From Mytilinidion resinicola (Eukaryota; Ascomycota; Dothideomycetes; Mytilinidiales; Mytilinidiaceae), in assembly GCF_010093595.1 (NCBI RefSeq), contig NW_022985460.1, positions 319,829-383,828 on the forward strand: DNA of 64,000 bases, given 5' to 3'. This document shows positions 1 through 13,400 of the stretch, piece by piece. The translations under genes were made by a program, and so were the position numbers. The notes beneath the pieces were generated by a model. It did not search any database, was not told the origin of the DNA, and saw nothing but the letters and a program-made list of their open reading frames with translations. The stretch's first letter is position 1, and each line of letters begins with the position of its first letter.

Positions 1-1785
1 TGAAGGATTTACCAGCCTCTGAGATATCCTGGGGTAAGCAGGTTGCCTAGCATCAGCAATGAGGTCGTAGCCAGCTAGGATCAATCTGACAAGCTGCCTC
101 TAAGCAGAGATTACTCCCTTCGTACGGAGAGCTGACACAGGGTTGAAGCTGAGTCGCGCTTTCATACTCTGCACGACGGACTCAAGCTTGTACTTCAATC
201 AATGGCCTTCCGGGAGAATGGAGCATGTTGTGGCACATAGGACGACCGTATGGATGGAGCCGAGCGAGAAGGCGATGTCGGAGCTCAGCTGCCCGTGTGG
301 TAAATAGGACATAAATGATGGTGTTTTGTCTTACGGCATAGCTCACCTGCGTCGGCTTCGTGAATTTTCTAGATGCCTTCTAGATAGCACTAGAATTTCA
401 AGAATGCTATTGGGTGGGTTCTTTCTTCTAGCGTCGTGGAGATGTGCGCGTGATCCCTGACCATACCACCATCTTTCCGTAGTGGTTGCTTAAGTTACTA
501 TGCACAGAGACATGCGAGACTGTATCTGACTAGTGCATTGATGAGAAGCCTTAGACTCCGCCCAGCAGAGTTAGGACACGTGATGCAAGGGATGGGACCG
601 CAATTGTGGCAGTACCACATTTCAGGCCCGAGGAGTACCGCGCCTTCAGAAATCAGACTTGGAGTAACCATGATAATGTTTGCCTTCAATACTTTGGCCG
701 CGTGAGAGCCATATGACTATTGCGCATGGTGGTACGTTGTCTTCTCATGTCACCAGAGTTAACCGGAGAGACCAGAGCGATGGTATAAGGCAAATGCGTA
801 GTCAGGAGACAAATGGAGGAAGTCGGACAGCTCAACTTAGCTTCTCGGATGGTCCCGGCCGCGATTCCGCAGCAGGACGGTGCTGATTCATGATAGTAAA
901 CAAGGTCCATGTATTCGAAACTTGGAACTGAAACATACATTGCTACTCACAAACCTCCCTATGGCACCTCGCAAGATGAGATCCGATCGCACTTTAGAAC
1001 ATGATCCTACCTCACGTAGACCTCTATTAAGCTGCCAGGGCGGAACCAAATGTCGGATCGAAGCATTGAGCAGGAGAATCACTGCTCAGGGGAAGCTAAG
1101 TAGTCCTCTCACCAGCAAAATGCATGTAGACGCGGTTCCTTTCCTGGTGTGCGCAACAGTCCCATTTACTTATTGCCATCTTGTTTGCTATCCCGCCATT
1201 TCAGCCAATAAATATTGCTGCCTTTTAAAGTGTTTGAAAAATTTATACTGCTTCCGGCTGTATGGATTATGAGGGGGTGTCGCTGTGTGCCTCGCAATCG
1301 GATTCTATAGCAAGTTAGATTCAGAGATTCTTCAAGAACTGCCATATTTAACGTAAAAATTACCACTACCAGCTATTGCAGCTCCACTTGAGGATTATGA
1401 ATATTTACCTTACGGGTTTTCCAGGAAAGGCCGGTCCTCTACGTGGAACAACCGTGAAGTAATTGAGCCATTTGCGTATGGGTATCCGTAGGCTCCAGAG
1501 CTATAATAGAAATTACTCATGTGATGCTCTGGAAAAAGCCACTACCGACTCAAAGGTAACCTACTCCGGGTAAAAGGATACAACGACTGCTCTGGTTGCC
1601 CGGGTATGGGCAATGGGATTGCAATACAAAGGGTTTCCTCAGAAAGCTGTGTAGAATACTAATGTCGTCGTAAGAGCGCTGGAAGCGGGTCTGTTTGACT
1701 TGAGATGCTCGATAAATTGGTTGTGATTTCGAAAGTCTTCGCATTTCCATGTTTACTCCGAGGAATCACAAAGTAGCAACACACG
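1..1785. other. gene-poor stretch, no supported gene
   Basis: I see no gene here. Open frames are short, overlap on both strands and contain no recognisable domain. A-rich and T-rich patches alternate with ordinary sequence. No tRNA or rRNA signature was found. Confidence 0.5.
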
Positions 1786-2520
1786 TCATCTCCTATACGT
1801 TGTACTAGGGAAATTTGAGCAGGCCGAAGTTTGAGCAGGTTGAATTCCGCAAGATTGCTTGCGTCCAATGGTCCGGCGGGGAGGTTCAACGACTGTCTGT
1901 TGCGCTGGACTCGCTGGCGTATTCGCTGGCGTATTCGCTGGCATCGCTGGCCAGTCTTTGACTAACACGATGCGTGTCGCGTGGTTTGAAAGGACTCCCT
2001 TGGTATCCATGTCCGACGGTTTATTCAGATTAGGACTCAAGCATAAACCTTCCAGATTCCCTGCCTTCTTGATGCCCAACGACCTGTATGTATGCGCATC
2101 CGGTGTGATAGCAAAGATGTTAATGGTCGCCCTGTTATAATGCTCGGCTTTTTTGAATGGCCGTCCATCATAATGCTCTTCCACTTTAGATTTGTGGCCG
2201 GTAACATCAAGGCTGGAGGTTAAGGCCTCCCATTTCCCTCTCATTTCTACGCCCTGAAATGGTGGACAACTACAACACCTGATCCAGGTGTGCCATGCCA
2301 AAAAAACAGCCCAGCTGTCACATCTTCAGCCCAACACTACCCGAGGATCGTCGAGGCCCATCGAAGTGGTATTCTGGTCGATGCTGCCCGTTTCTAACAG
2401 TATTGTAACGACTGGAGTGTCCGTCATCAAGATAACGGCGTCTCCATGGCTCCGATATATTTGCCCATTTCGACCGTATATGGAGACGTAGTTTGTTTCG
2501 ATGTGCGATTTAGTGCGCAT
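1786..2520 (-). CDS. possible two-exon hypothetical protein
   Basis: I do not recognise this protein. Two minus-strand open frames join in frame: exon 1 2520-2341 and exon 2 2253-1786, across an 87 nt intron with donor GTAGTG and acceptor TTTCAG. The joined product would be 215 residues starting MRTKSH. The middle looks protein-like (segments such as TPVVTILLETGS and RATINIFAITPDAH), and the C-terminal part contains a short PANTPANTPASPA repeat encoded by a 12 bp minisatellite. There is no signal peptide, membrane helix or known motif. The surrounding DNA is gene-poor, so this may be a lineage-specific gene, a decayed gene or chance open frame. The support is only the clean splice join and the residue composition. 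Confidence 0.33.
1905..1952. repeat. 12 bp minisatellite (TCGCTGGCGTAT-like)
   Basis: The unit TCGCTGGCGTAT occurs twice in perfect form, followed by two shortened units TCGCTGGCA and TCGCTGGCC. On the minus strand it encodes the PANTPANTPASPA stretch of the doubtful hypothetical protein, so copy-number change by the full unit would keep frame. Confidence 0.8.
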
Positions 2521-3818
2521 CCTCGGGTAACTCTTTCAAAGACTCAAACATTTGCCTTGCCACAAAACGATAGGTCCTTTGTTCTAATTGCGACCAGAGT
2601 CGTTGGGGCACAATGACACTGGGGCATGCGCCGCTCCAGTATTGAGGCGTGGAGTTGTTCCGCCAAAGCCTTCTGTTGCCTGGTGCTTAGCTGCGGCGCT
2701 GTCTCCGTCTACGTTCGTAGCCGCTGAGGCAGGAGAGACATTGATCGTGTGAGACGTCTTCCTGCGTTAGCATATCAGTAGACTGCAGATAGTCCGCAAG
2801 GAGGCTTGACTTTAGGATGAAGCCTAGGGGCCAAAATCTGATGTGCCGTAGCCTCGTGGTCTATCCTCAGCCTTGTGGTCTGTCTTCAGCCTCGTGAAAG
2901 GGCACACTTTCACCGAGAGGGCAGTCATTGATGATGAGGTCTGACTCCTGAGGACTCGGGACCATAAGCAGAAGCCTGGAGGGGGGGTTGAGGGGGAGCA
3001 GCTTGTTGGTCAAAGGCCATCAATTTTCCATGTTGCCTCGTGAAGGCTCTATCTCGAACGTGATGCGGGAGAACTGTAGGGCGGAGGGTAGACTTTTAAG
3101 TTCTCAGGGCTGAGTCCTAGTCATATGGCAGGGAGCGCTCTCCGGTGAGTCCTGGAAAACTGGACGCGAACGATGCAGACGCTCTGAAGGCAACCTGGTG
3201 AGGCCTCACGGCGCGAAGGCTCCGCATTCCCACAAACATACCAAGGTATGGGCTCGCGCGGAACTGCATCATGATGGACTAGGGCTTGCGCCGGATTTGG
3301 AGAAGGCTGGCGACTAGTTCACATTCTGTCCATGTCTAGTCAGGTTCTGTCCATCTCGTCACGAGAGCGAGTCAATCTGAACAACGGGGGCCTGGGATGG
3401 AGGGGTGGGCGCCAAACCGGGCAGCTGACGGTTCTGGAAAACGGATCTGACATAAATTTCTGCCTTCAAGTAGGCGAGTGGGGCGTCAAGGGGCCGAGCC
3501 GGTGAGTGCGCACTTGAGCCGCAAGCCTGGGCTCCCTGTCGTCCGCCTAAATGCGAACCACGAGGCAACAAACTGCGGACCCATGTCTAGTCCTCTCCGG
3601 CCCGCTGCTCATAGAAAAGGTCAAAATGAAGCTCCGTCCGGCATCATACCGCACTTCACCTCTTCATCGCTCCATTTCATGGCCAATAAGCTCATGACCC
3701 GTACTGCATTGCCCCTTTCAGGTACCCCCACCCGCCTTGAGCCTGAGATATCAGGTTGGCACCCCCGCGTTTGAGGCTCAACGCTCACCGGAGTCAGAGT
3801 TGCCGCTTCGGGTCGCCG
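2521..3818. other. intergenic, no supported gene
   Basis: Upstream region of the EST1-like gene. Apart from a 19 bp tandem repeat near 2851-2896 I see nothing that can be supported. Open frames at 3359-3774 overlap on both strands and have no recognisable features. Confidence 0.5.
2851..2896. repeat. 19 bp tandem repeat, about 2.4 copies
   Basis: The unit GCCTCGTGGTCTATCCTCA (2851-2869) is followed by GCCTTGTGGTCTGTCTTCA (2870-2888) and a partial GCCTCGTG. The two full units differ by three transitions. Confidence 0.75.
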
Positions 3819-6800
3819 ATGAAGTCTTTTACTAGCGAAGACATCCGCAGATTACATCGTCTAACCATATACGACTCGCCGGAATGGCAGATTTCCTGCA
3901 GTCCAAGTACGTCCACCAATCTTTGCCCCGCGCAGCCAACCAACCATCCCAGATATACACAAGCCTTGAGGACGCAGGCGAAGACGGCCGTTGCTCAGGA
4001 GCTGTCGTGTCCCTATTGCAGCGGCCGTATCTTCCAGAATGACGACCAATTGTGGGATCATGCCGTCTCAGACCACTCCCCGATCTTGCTGGGCATGGGA
4101 ATTGACCCTCAGAACCCCGGCCGATTTCGAAAAGTGTTGCGAGACGAAGCTGCGTAAGTTTAGTTTTTCTGCATTTCCAAACTGGATCACCGCAAGCTCT
4201 ACATTAGGGCACCGCAAGCGAACCCCGGACTGACTGTTACCCAGGCGGTCATTGGCTGACCAGACTGCACGAGAGTCGCACATCTCATCCGAGGCGACTG
4301 CAGGTGCTGGTTCCACCCCTGATCTAACGCAGCTGTCATTGTTGGAGACGAAGGGCAAATCCCAATCACCTCCGCGGCCAAAGAAGCGGCCCGCTGGCTC
4401 CGATATTCAACCATCTGAGTTACAGTCACGTGTGCCGATCCGGGACACCAGGCGGACCAAGAAGGCGACTGGCTACGAGGACCCCTCCGGGCCTTATGTA
4501 GAGGACTTAGACTACTCAAGAAACATTCCCTTCTCTGTGGGCGCTGATTCATCCCCTCAGCCTAAGTCCAGTCAGCGTCAACTCTTCAATCCCCATGATG
4601 CCGCTAAGGGTGCTCCCACGCTGTACTCCCAAGGCACACAAGGCACACCTAATGCATCAAGTGAGGATTGGTCCGTCGTTGCAAACCCCCACGGCCAGCA
4701 TCACCCAACGCCGCGACCTCAACCCAAGGCCCAGAGACAATCGCCCTATGGCAGCCCAAGACACAGCATCGGTTCCGCCCCCCCGCAATACAACGTTGCC
4801 CCCCAAGCAAGCTCTCTCCGACAACGTGGCATCCTTGAAGTCCAGCGTACCAATCCTCGCTATCCAGATCTCATCTCACAGCCCGATGCACGCCCGATCT
4901 CCCAGGAACAGTTAGCTTCCGAAGTCAAGTCCATCTACGCGGGTCTGACCATGGTCGAAACCAAATGCATTCACGTGGACCGAGTGCAGGCGTCTGTTCT
5001 ACCTGATCCCGACGGAGACACGAAGCTCGCCAACGACCACTGGCAGGCCCTCATTGCTCTGCATCGGACCTTGCTGCACGAGCATCATGACTTCTTCCTT
5101 GCCTCTCAGCACCCGTCTGCTTCTCCCGCACTGCGTCGTCTCGCGTCCAAATACTCAATGCCGGCACGGATGTGGAAGCACGGTATCCACTCCTTCCTTG
5201 AGTTGTTACGCCGACGGCTGCCAGAGTCGCTAGACTACATGCTGGCGTTCATCTATCTAGCTTACCAGATGATGTCTCTGCTCTACGAAACCGTACCCAC
5301 ATTTGAAGACACCTGGATCGAGTGTCTAGGAGATCTTGGTCGGTATCGTATGGCCATTGAAGACGAGGATTTGCGTGATCGTGAGACGTGGGCTGGAGTT
5401 GCACGCTTCTGGTATAGCAAAGCCGCTGATAAGAGTCCATACGTTGGTCGTCTATATCACCACCTTGCCATCCTCGCCCGCCCGAATGCGCTGCAGCAGC
5501 TCTACTACTATTCCCGTTCTCTCACGTGTGTCGTTCCTTTTATGAGCGCTCGGGAGTCAATTCTCACGTTGCTTGACCCTATTCTAGGACGGTCCAGTGC
5601 TTCATACACGCATTCGCTGCCCATTGATACCAGCTTTATCAGAGCTCACGGTATTCTCTTTGGGAGGTTGTCGACTGACGCCTTTGAAGAGTCCAAGGAT
5701 GCTTTCCTAGGCCAGCTAGACAACCACATTGGGCGAGTAACAGCAAAGTGGAACGAGCAAGGTGTTTTCATTGCTGTTACCAATATCGCTGGTTTCTTTG
5801 ACTACGGCTTTCAAGACTCGCCTTTGAGACTGATCTATCAGTCATACGCTGAGAAGATTTCCCACAAATCTCAGAGATCGTCCAGTCCTTCGGAACAAGA
5901 CTCTTCAAGTCGCTCGCCATCTCCTTCTGTAGGATCGAAACAACTCAGCTCGGACGAAACCTCGTCGCAACTGTCCAAATTGTCTCACGATGTCGCCTTT
6001 TTGTCCGCCTGTCGTCTTACCTTTTCCACTTTTGCTCTTGTTCTTCGGCGTATCGGGGATAAGAATGTTCTTCCACATGTTCACGTCCTTCTTGCTTTCC
6101 TTTCCAGTCTCTCTACCATACCATACGTCTCGGCCTTAGCCGACAACGCTCCTTGGAACGAACTCGTCACCTTCCTCAATACGTTATCGAAGTCTGAAAG
6201 GCTCGAACCACTCGTTAATAACGATATTTTCCCTTCAAAGGATATGAGCGACAACGTTCCTTTGCCCGAGGACTACCTTATACGTGGGCAGGTGTGGAGC
6301 CAATGGTATTTCCCAGAGAGCTGGTTTGGTGGTGAACATGATGAGGAAGAACGTTCCCTTGAGCTCGCTTCAACAACAAAGGACAGGACTGAGCGGATCC
6401 TACGCCTGGGTCATCAAATCGCAACTGTGAGTTGAGAATCTTTCCACACCACCCGCTGTTTTCATCACTAAGTCATGAGTAGCTTGAGCGCTGGATACAT
6501 TACGACCGATCTTCTAATACGTGGTCTATGTCTTCTGCCTTCTCACAAGTCGTGCCAGGACACAAATCTGGTGAATACGTCCCTCAACTCACACATACGT
6601 TACTGGCCGACGACATGGACATAGACCAGCCGGCGCAGGCCCAAGAGAAGATTTCTTTGAATATATCATACGACCTTAGCGAGGATTCGCCGGAGATGAG
6701 GGAGATTCAAGCCGAGGAGGAAAACGATTCAATACAACCTCAGCATACCAAAAGCTTGCAGCCTTCTACAGCCCTTGTGAGCTCCGATAAGCAGGCACGG

Positions 6801-7460
6801 TCATCAACGATGACCGCTAGTAAGATGTTTGTTCAGAGTTACACAGTAAGTTGATACCATACTTTATAATATCACGCATTTCTGATCGCTGGGCCGTAGA
6901 TAATCGTCTGTGATACGAATCTATTGTTAAAGCAAAGAGACGTGTTTGAATCTTTAATTCAGAATGGAGACTGGAGGGTCGTGGTACCCGATGGAGGTGA
7001 GAGTAGTCCGGTGTTTCGAAGATCTATCTGACCCAAACTAGCGATTACATATTTACTCTTGCTGTCAAGACGAGTCGGACCAGAGGGTACTCTTGCCCAC
7101 GAAGCTTTACAACGTGTTCGATCAGCCATCGAAGAGAATAAAAACGTGCGAATAGCAACGGACAAAGGTAACGATGTTACGCAGCTATTCCTCTCCGAGA
7201 AAATGGGAGGTGACGACCCGGAGGATGTGAGGCAATCAGAAGATAGCATCATCCGAGTTGCTAGGAGCGAGAGTGATCTCAATAGCCAAGTGTCCGGAAA
7301 GCAAACGGGCAGCCATGCCCAAGCAAGGCCTGCCGTCCTGCTTACTGAAGACAAAGCCATGCGTATCAAAGCAGCTACTTATGGAGTTGCGGCCATCGCC
7401 ACATCCATGATTAAAAAGGTGCTCAAGAAGTCGGAGCCAGAACAAATGCCAGGTCAATAA
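3819..7460 (+). CDS. EST1/SMG5-7-like protein with N-terminal zinc finger and C-terminal PIN domain
   Basis: Model: 3819-4153, 4245-6426, 6483-6845, 6900-6996, 7042-7460; 1,131 residues, all introns GT-AG and in frame. The ATG at 3819 is the first in exon 1. An unusual C2H2-like motif lies at C64, C67, H81, H86. A Ser/Pro/Gln-rich linker follows, then an EST1-type helical repeat region (roughly residues 310-640, including ALIALHRTLLHEHHDFF and a KAADKSPYVGRLYHHLAIL segment typical of EST1/SMG7 TPR-like folds). The last 170 residues form a PIN domain with IIVCDTNLLL and a late LLTEDKAMRIKA motif. Family members act in telomerase recruitment and nonsense-mediated decay; which role applies here cannot be read from the sequence. 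The E-L-D-G motif expected in the PIN middle is missing (ITYLLLL instead), so nuclease activity is doubtful. Family assignment is firm, function is inference. Confidence 0.88.
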
Positions 7461-10400
7461 CAACTACTAATTGGTCATATTTTGTTGCGATTTCTTCTTC
7501 TTGTCAGACGGAACCTTCCTCAGGATAATATGTTGGATGCGTTACCGCGGTGCTCAAAGTCTAGTGTTGTTGTCCCCATGGAATCAACCTTACACGTTCC
7601 CGGTGTGACGGCGATGGACCAAAGTGCCGTGGCAGGATCTCTATGGGTAAAGGGGATGTTCAAGTGGCTGAGGGTGTCTGTACATAGTTATTCCGCCATC
7701 GGATCTCTTCCCATTTGGACAGGACGTCGGACCAGATATCCCGGAAGTCTGTTCGCGCTCACTTTCCCAAAGCCGGGATCTATTGGACTTTGTACCCCTT
7801 GGTTTTCGTTGCCATATATTATGCCTTTGGAGGGATTTTTTTGAAGCGCCCATTGGAATGGCCTCACTTCTAAGTTTAGACTATCATTCGGATTTATTGG
7901 ACAACGTCAACCCAACCCGGGGAGAACTCAACCACATCCCTTCCCTGCCATCATGAAACCCCTGCGCTGGCTCACCAAAAATATACGTTTTGCTCTTGAA
8001 AGTTCGATGATCGATGCCACGCGTTGGTGTCTCTATGGGTACATGGCTAAACGAGACACAAAACCGTAACATACTCATGTGCATCCTACGACTGCCCAAA
8101 CCCCCCTTGTCTCCTCTTCAAGGCCTTTCGATGTCAAGTTTCAGCCCTGCGAACGTGCTACAAACCCCACAGTCACGCGGGAGATCGCTGCCCCCCACAC
8201 CCGCCACGGTCCATGCCCGTCACGAACTCTTTCCCCGCCAATCATATCCTTCCCACGACATTTTTTTTTCAGCCTTACGGACGCCCTAGGTGGCCCTGCA
8301 TGCGGCTAGCTGGCGGAAGCCGCCAGGGATTCCCAGAACAGGTAACAAAAAGCTCTTCATTACGCCCTGTTCATGCATCGAGCCCTTTTCTAGCTCATAA
8401 AACACGCTCTTCTAGACCATTTCCATTACCGTCCTTCTTATTTCACCGCCCAAATGATTAACCTGCTCTCTTTTGCTGCAAGTTTGCCTTCTCCCCGCGC
8501 AATTCCCTCAATTCTCTAACTGCAATGAAACGATCACGTCCGCAGCTCGCCTAGCGAGGACTACACCTTCCTTTTGAAGATGGAAGTCAATCTGCAAAGG
8601 ATCATGCTCTCCAGATACCTGGGTCGGTGTGTTGCTGGCATGTTCACCGATCACGATCGGTACGACTCGCGAGCAACAAGGCAGAAATCCTGCAGCCATC
8701 CCGCGCGAAACGTATAAAAGCAACGGCGCATGCGCGGACACGAGAGCAAGGATCGAGCAATTTGACGCTTCGCTACCTACACGAAAGCTAGTCACGCCAT
8801 GCGACTGCGTGGCTGACCGGTGACAGGCAGCAGAGTCTGGTATCCTTTCCAAGCGTAGCTAAGGACCACATTTGGAGTCATCGGACCTTTTGTAGGCACC
8901 GCCCTTTTTTGCCTGCGTTCTGCAGGTCAGAGCGAAGAGCTACGCTCATATTCTTGGCACTGAAGCCTCCCCGAAGCCTCCGCCGAAGGCAACCGTCCGG
9001 CTCATACGGAAAACGGCAAACGCGAAAGTATGCTGACGCGGTGTATGCGCTTCGGGTTGCGAGCACCGCTTCGTATTTGCGAGAGTGGCAGTGATGCGAA
9101 TAATTGCGGGTTTGAAATCATATGTCGGACATGGTTTCGGTATCCGAAGTTACTAGGAACTCCGGGCATTTAAGTAGGATTTGTGAGCGAACAACGACTT
9201 ATAGTGCGTTTTGTAAGTGCTCAGAAAAGGGGTATGATCTTCTTTGCATGGTGGAATGGTATGTTATGGTAGGTCTACACGGTCTTTCTCACTTCAAATC
9301 TTTACATCTTCAATGGTTACCACAACTGTGCGTGTTCTACTGGTCAAGGACGACGGCTTCATAGATTGCAAATGACGTGGACGGAATTCAAAATTGTGGT
9401 ACGCAGCAATGGAGTTTGCCCAAGAGCTAGTATTATACTCGGTGCCCCTATAATCTCTAGTATAGATTCTAGCAATCAACATCATCTACTTCGGTCCTGA
9501 ATACCCTTGTGCAATCCATAATCAGCATAAGTCTTTATACGACATGATCGTGCTGGACTGTTGCGCCTTCTATGGAAGACGCTGCTCGGTTGGAAGTGAA
9601 TTGGTGAGACGTCCCAGCACTTAGCTAAGTTCGATGCTAGAGAGTGAGGCGGAGGCATACGTTTTCTATGACGCTCCGAAGAATCTCTGTTCTTTCCAAT
9701 GTCTATTCTGTCTCTTTGCAGAGGTCTTGTCGAATATATACTGTTACGTTTGTCACATCGCCCCTAAGTAGCCTGATTTCTTGAGACTTGACAATGAGGT
9801 CGGTATGTAGAGCTAGAATGTACGAGTACTCTTCGCTGGAGCGACGAATATAGCATGTAGAAAAGGGTGGAGAGGGTGCCGAAAGGTATGCGAGTATCTG
9901 AGGTTGCTTGCGTAAGTGGGGCCTGGCGGTTCCATTGAGGAAGTGACTCTGCTCACTTGTTAGCTCAATTCACTTCATGTCATTTGAAGATGAACATTCA
10001 CAGAAACGTTTTCCAACTTACCACAGTGTACACGCGAGAGTGTATATTAGGACATACAAAATGCAAAAGGCCCTACGGCTCTTGCACTAATCTATTGCCG
10101 TCGCGTCCACTGTCTTGTTCCATTACTGTCCATCCTAGACAGTGACATGTCAATGGCCAACACTCCAGCCATAGAAACGTGTCGGAACAGTATGACACTC
10201 CGACACCTCAAAGCTAGCTGGCAAGCTTGCAATTGGGGCTATAACCTAGGGATCGGATGCTTTTCAGAACTCAAAGCTTATTGAGCGCAAGGTCTCAAGG
10301 ATTCGAATGGTGATGCCAGGTAACAAGAGGGACTGTTCTCGTTGTACATGCTGTGCTAGGTGTCGATGACAGAGAGAAATATTCCTAAGAGCAGGTGGTG

Positions 10401-13400
10401 TACAAGACGCAAGTGCTGTGCAGCACCTGCGTGCTAGTTAGAGGGCTTCGGACAGATATATGGAATCACTTTCGCTTCGAGAGAGTTTTGCAGATGTCCG
10501 TACAAACCGAGGGGTCGTACAGGAGCGAGCGTTCATTCCATCTTGAGACCCTCAATGCACGACGAATGTGGGTGGCATCGCATTGAGCAAAGCAATGCTC
10601 ATGCCCCAGAAGAGGAGGATGAACATAGAAGCAAAGGATATGCTTAGAGGATGACCAACATCTGACTACTGGAGCTTTCAGTGTCACAAACCTCAGCAGT
10701 CCGGCCGTTTCTGAGGACTTACATTACTAAACCACGCCACCCCAATGAGCGTATACTCCTCGCGTCAATACACCAATGAGACTATTTCAGAAGAACACTA
10801 TTCGGTATAGTCCTCAAGCCTCACAATAACGCCTCACTGTTGCCTTTGTTTCAGCACTGCCCCTTAAAGTCATCCTTCAGATCCTCTTATCCCTTTCGAA
10901 ACCAAAAATAGAACATCTGACCATTGGCCAAACCCTTCGGTCCGAGCCTAACCTGAATAATAATGTTGTCGTCAGCCTTTGCCTTCTTTTCAAATGTCAG
11001 CTCAGTCTCTCGGAGTCCAGGATCTTGTCAAGTTAGCATAATTGTGCTAGGTAGGACCGGCCGACTCGTTTAGCAGGATTTGTATAGTCCCTAGTATCAG
11101 CTGGGCAGGCATACTGGAGTGAGGCGATTACGTTGAAACAGAGAGGATTTTCATGCATTGAGCTCGGTGTGGCCGTGTGTGGTGATGTGGTTGGACTACA
11201 AGGCTGAGGCTGAAGGTGGCTGTGCTGGTCGCGCAGATGTAGGGACACGTAACGGTTGTTAACCTGCAACATGAAAACGCGGCAAAAGGCCCGAACTTCC
11301 TGGTGGCTACGAAACGAAGTTTATCTGGCAGTCGTCGGGTGGGGGATGTTGACAGGTATAATGAAGTGTTGAGTAGGTTCGGATTTTGGCGAGGGGTCGG
11401 TCGTCTGACCAATGAAACTTTGTGGTACGCGCACTAATTCGTTGAGATTCTCTAGCATGATAACAGACATGCAATATAGCATCAATTGTAGCTAGTGCAT
11501 TGATATATAGATATTATGTTACTCTCCTAGACTGTTATACTGATGTGTCATGGGAATAGTAAAGCAGAGATAGTCCTACAGCTCGACGAATGTATTGTTC
11601 ATATCGAAGAGGCAAGACGTATTTTCTAGCTCACGGTACATAGATCTTACACTCATTTGTCAGGAGACGAATGGAATTAACGGGTGTATCGGCCTTAGAG
11701 TTATGATGAGACACTCATGCTGCGAAGACCGTTCCGGGCCATCCGGATTGCGCAGTGCCCATGCGAATGGATTACGTTCAGCAGTTTCAAACAGAAGAAA
11801 AAGAACGGCAACGAGACCATGACAGTTGACGGGTGTTAATAAGCTTAAGGTGTATTTTAGGCATCATCACGTGACTAACAAGTTCCCCCTGACCGTCGAG
11901 TGCAGGGAGTGTCATTACTCTGTGCGGGGTAGTTTACCACTGTCAAACGGATTAGAGGTTTAGTGATATGGCTAGTAGAGGTTCTCCAGATTGGATAGTT
12001 GATAGACTTGCACGTGAATCAACTCCTACGCCGCGCCGCGTCCCGTCAGCTACGCCGTATACTCGGGCAGAAATCGGTTCTACCGATACCACCCTTCTGG
12101 CAAATCAATATCAAAGACGGCTGTAGTCATTATGGGTGACTAGAGCGTCATTATCGCAAGGGCTTCCTCGTCTCCTTGAAACGCTATCTGAGAGGTTCTC
12201 AAAAAGGCGTGTTGCAGGTAAAGGATTGGTGACGATGTTGCTGTGCCGTGGACGAGTGGACCGCTAGGCAACAGTACAGCTCCTCCAGAAGAACAGCGGT
12301 GAGAGTCTCGCGTCGGATGGATGAGACACTCGGGGCCATGAAAAGTTCGGGATGCTGTGACAGGTCGCCTTAGATAGCTTTCCCGCCAGCCCCTGTCCCG
12401 TTGCGAAAACTGCACAGCATCGTCTATCCCATGTAGCCACCCGCATACCCGCCAAGCGACGAGTGGTGTACGTTTGCTAGGTTCCTCTCACAGAGAAGGC
12501 AAACACTAGAGTTGAAAAGCCACGAGGGCGCGATTTCGAGATGGCGGTCAGGGTGGAGCTGTGGAGAAGTCGGGTTGAGTCAGGTATTGATTCTGATTCG
12601 ATAGAAAAGAGATGCAGTGTCGCCCGTGCTATGTTGCCTGCTCAAAGACTGGAGATGTGCCGCTCTGGGGCCGGGCTCCCTCGGTAGGTGCTTTCCGTCA
12701 TTGGTGGTGATCAACCCGCGCTTCGCCATGCCATCGGAGAGCCCGACAGCATATCCCCTGAATGTGGCCAGTAGAAGGCTGTTGCCTACCCACACCGATC
12801 TTGTGTCGAGGAGACGGCACAACGGGACCGAGGGAGCTCGAAATGGACAATGAGAAACGGGCGGTGAGAACGAGGCGACACAGGGTGACGGCTGGTGTGG
12901 CCTACCAGGAGCATCGAGACGTGTCTCTCAAATCATCGCTGTGGCAACAATAGACTCTCTTTGAAGTGAAGGGACGCTGTGAAAAAAACCGGTGGCCACA
13001 GCCTATCATGCGACATAGCTCGTCATGGGCGGTCTAAAACCAGATAGACAGGAGCACGGACGGTTTTCGTCTTCGGAACATCTACAGCTGAATCAAAAAT
13101 TCATGCATTAGGTAACTTGTGGAATTGACATCTACGGGATATCAAGTGTTGCCACCGTGGCGAGCTGCATTTGAATTCGCGATGCGGGCGCACGGGCCAC
13201 GCCCCTGGGATATTCGTGCCCCTTGGAGTAGTCGGAGGCGACGAAGGCGATAGAAGAGAGAAGAAATTTCGAGGAGAATCTCCGTTGAATATCGAAACGA
13301 GTTCTACGTATGAAGGATCAGTCGAGCTTGCAGTTCGGGCTAGATGCACAGCCCACAATGTCGCGGTGACCCTTCCGCTCTCCGATCGCCACTGCCAATG

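Noticed and set aside
1911..1952. CRISPR-like repeats
   Set aside because: Units are 12 bp, directly adjacent without spacers, and the genome is eukaryotic.
7482..7844. 120-codon plus-strand frame after the EST1-like stop
   Set aside because: No domain, begins 22 bp after the stop codon of the EST1-like gene, and most likely lies in its 3' untranslated region.
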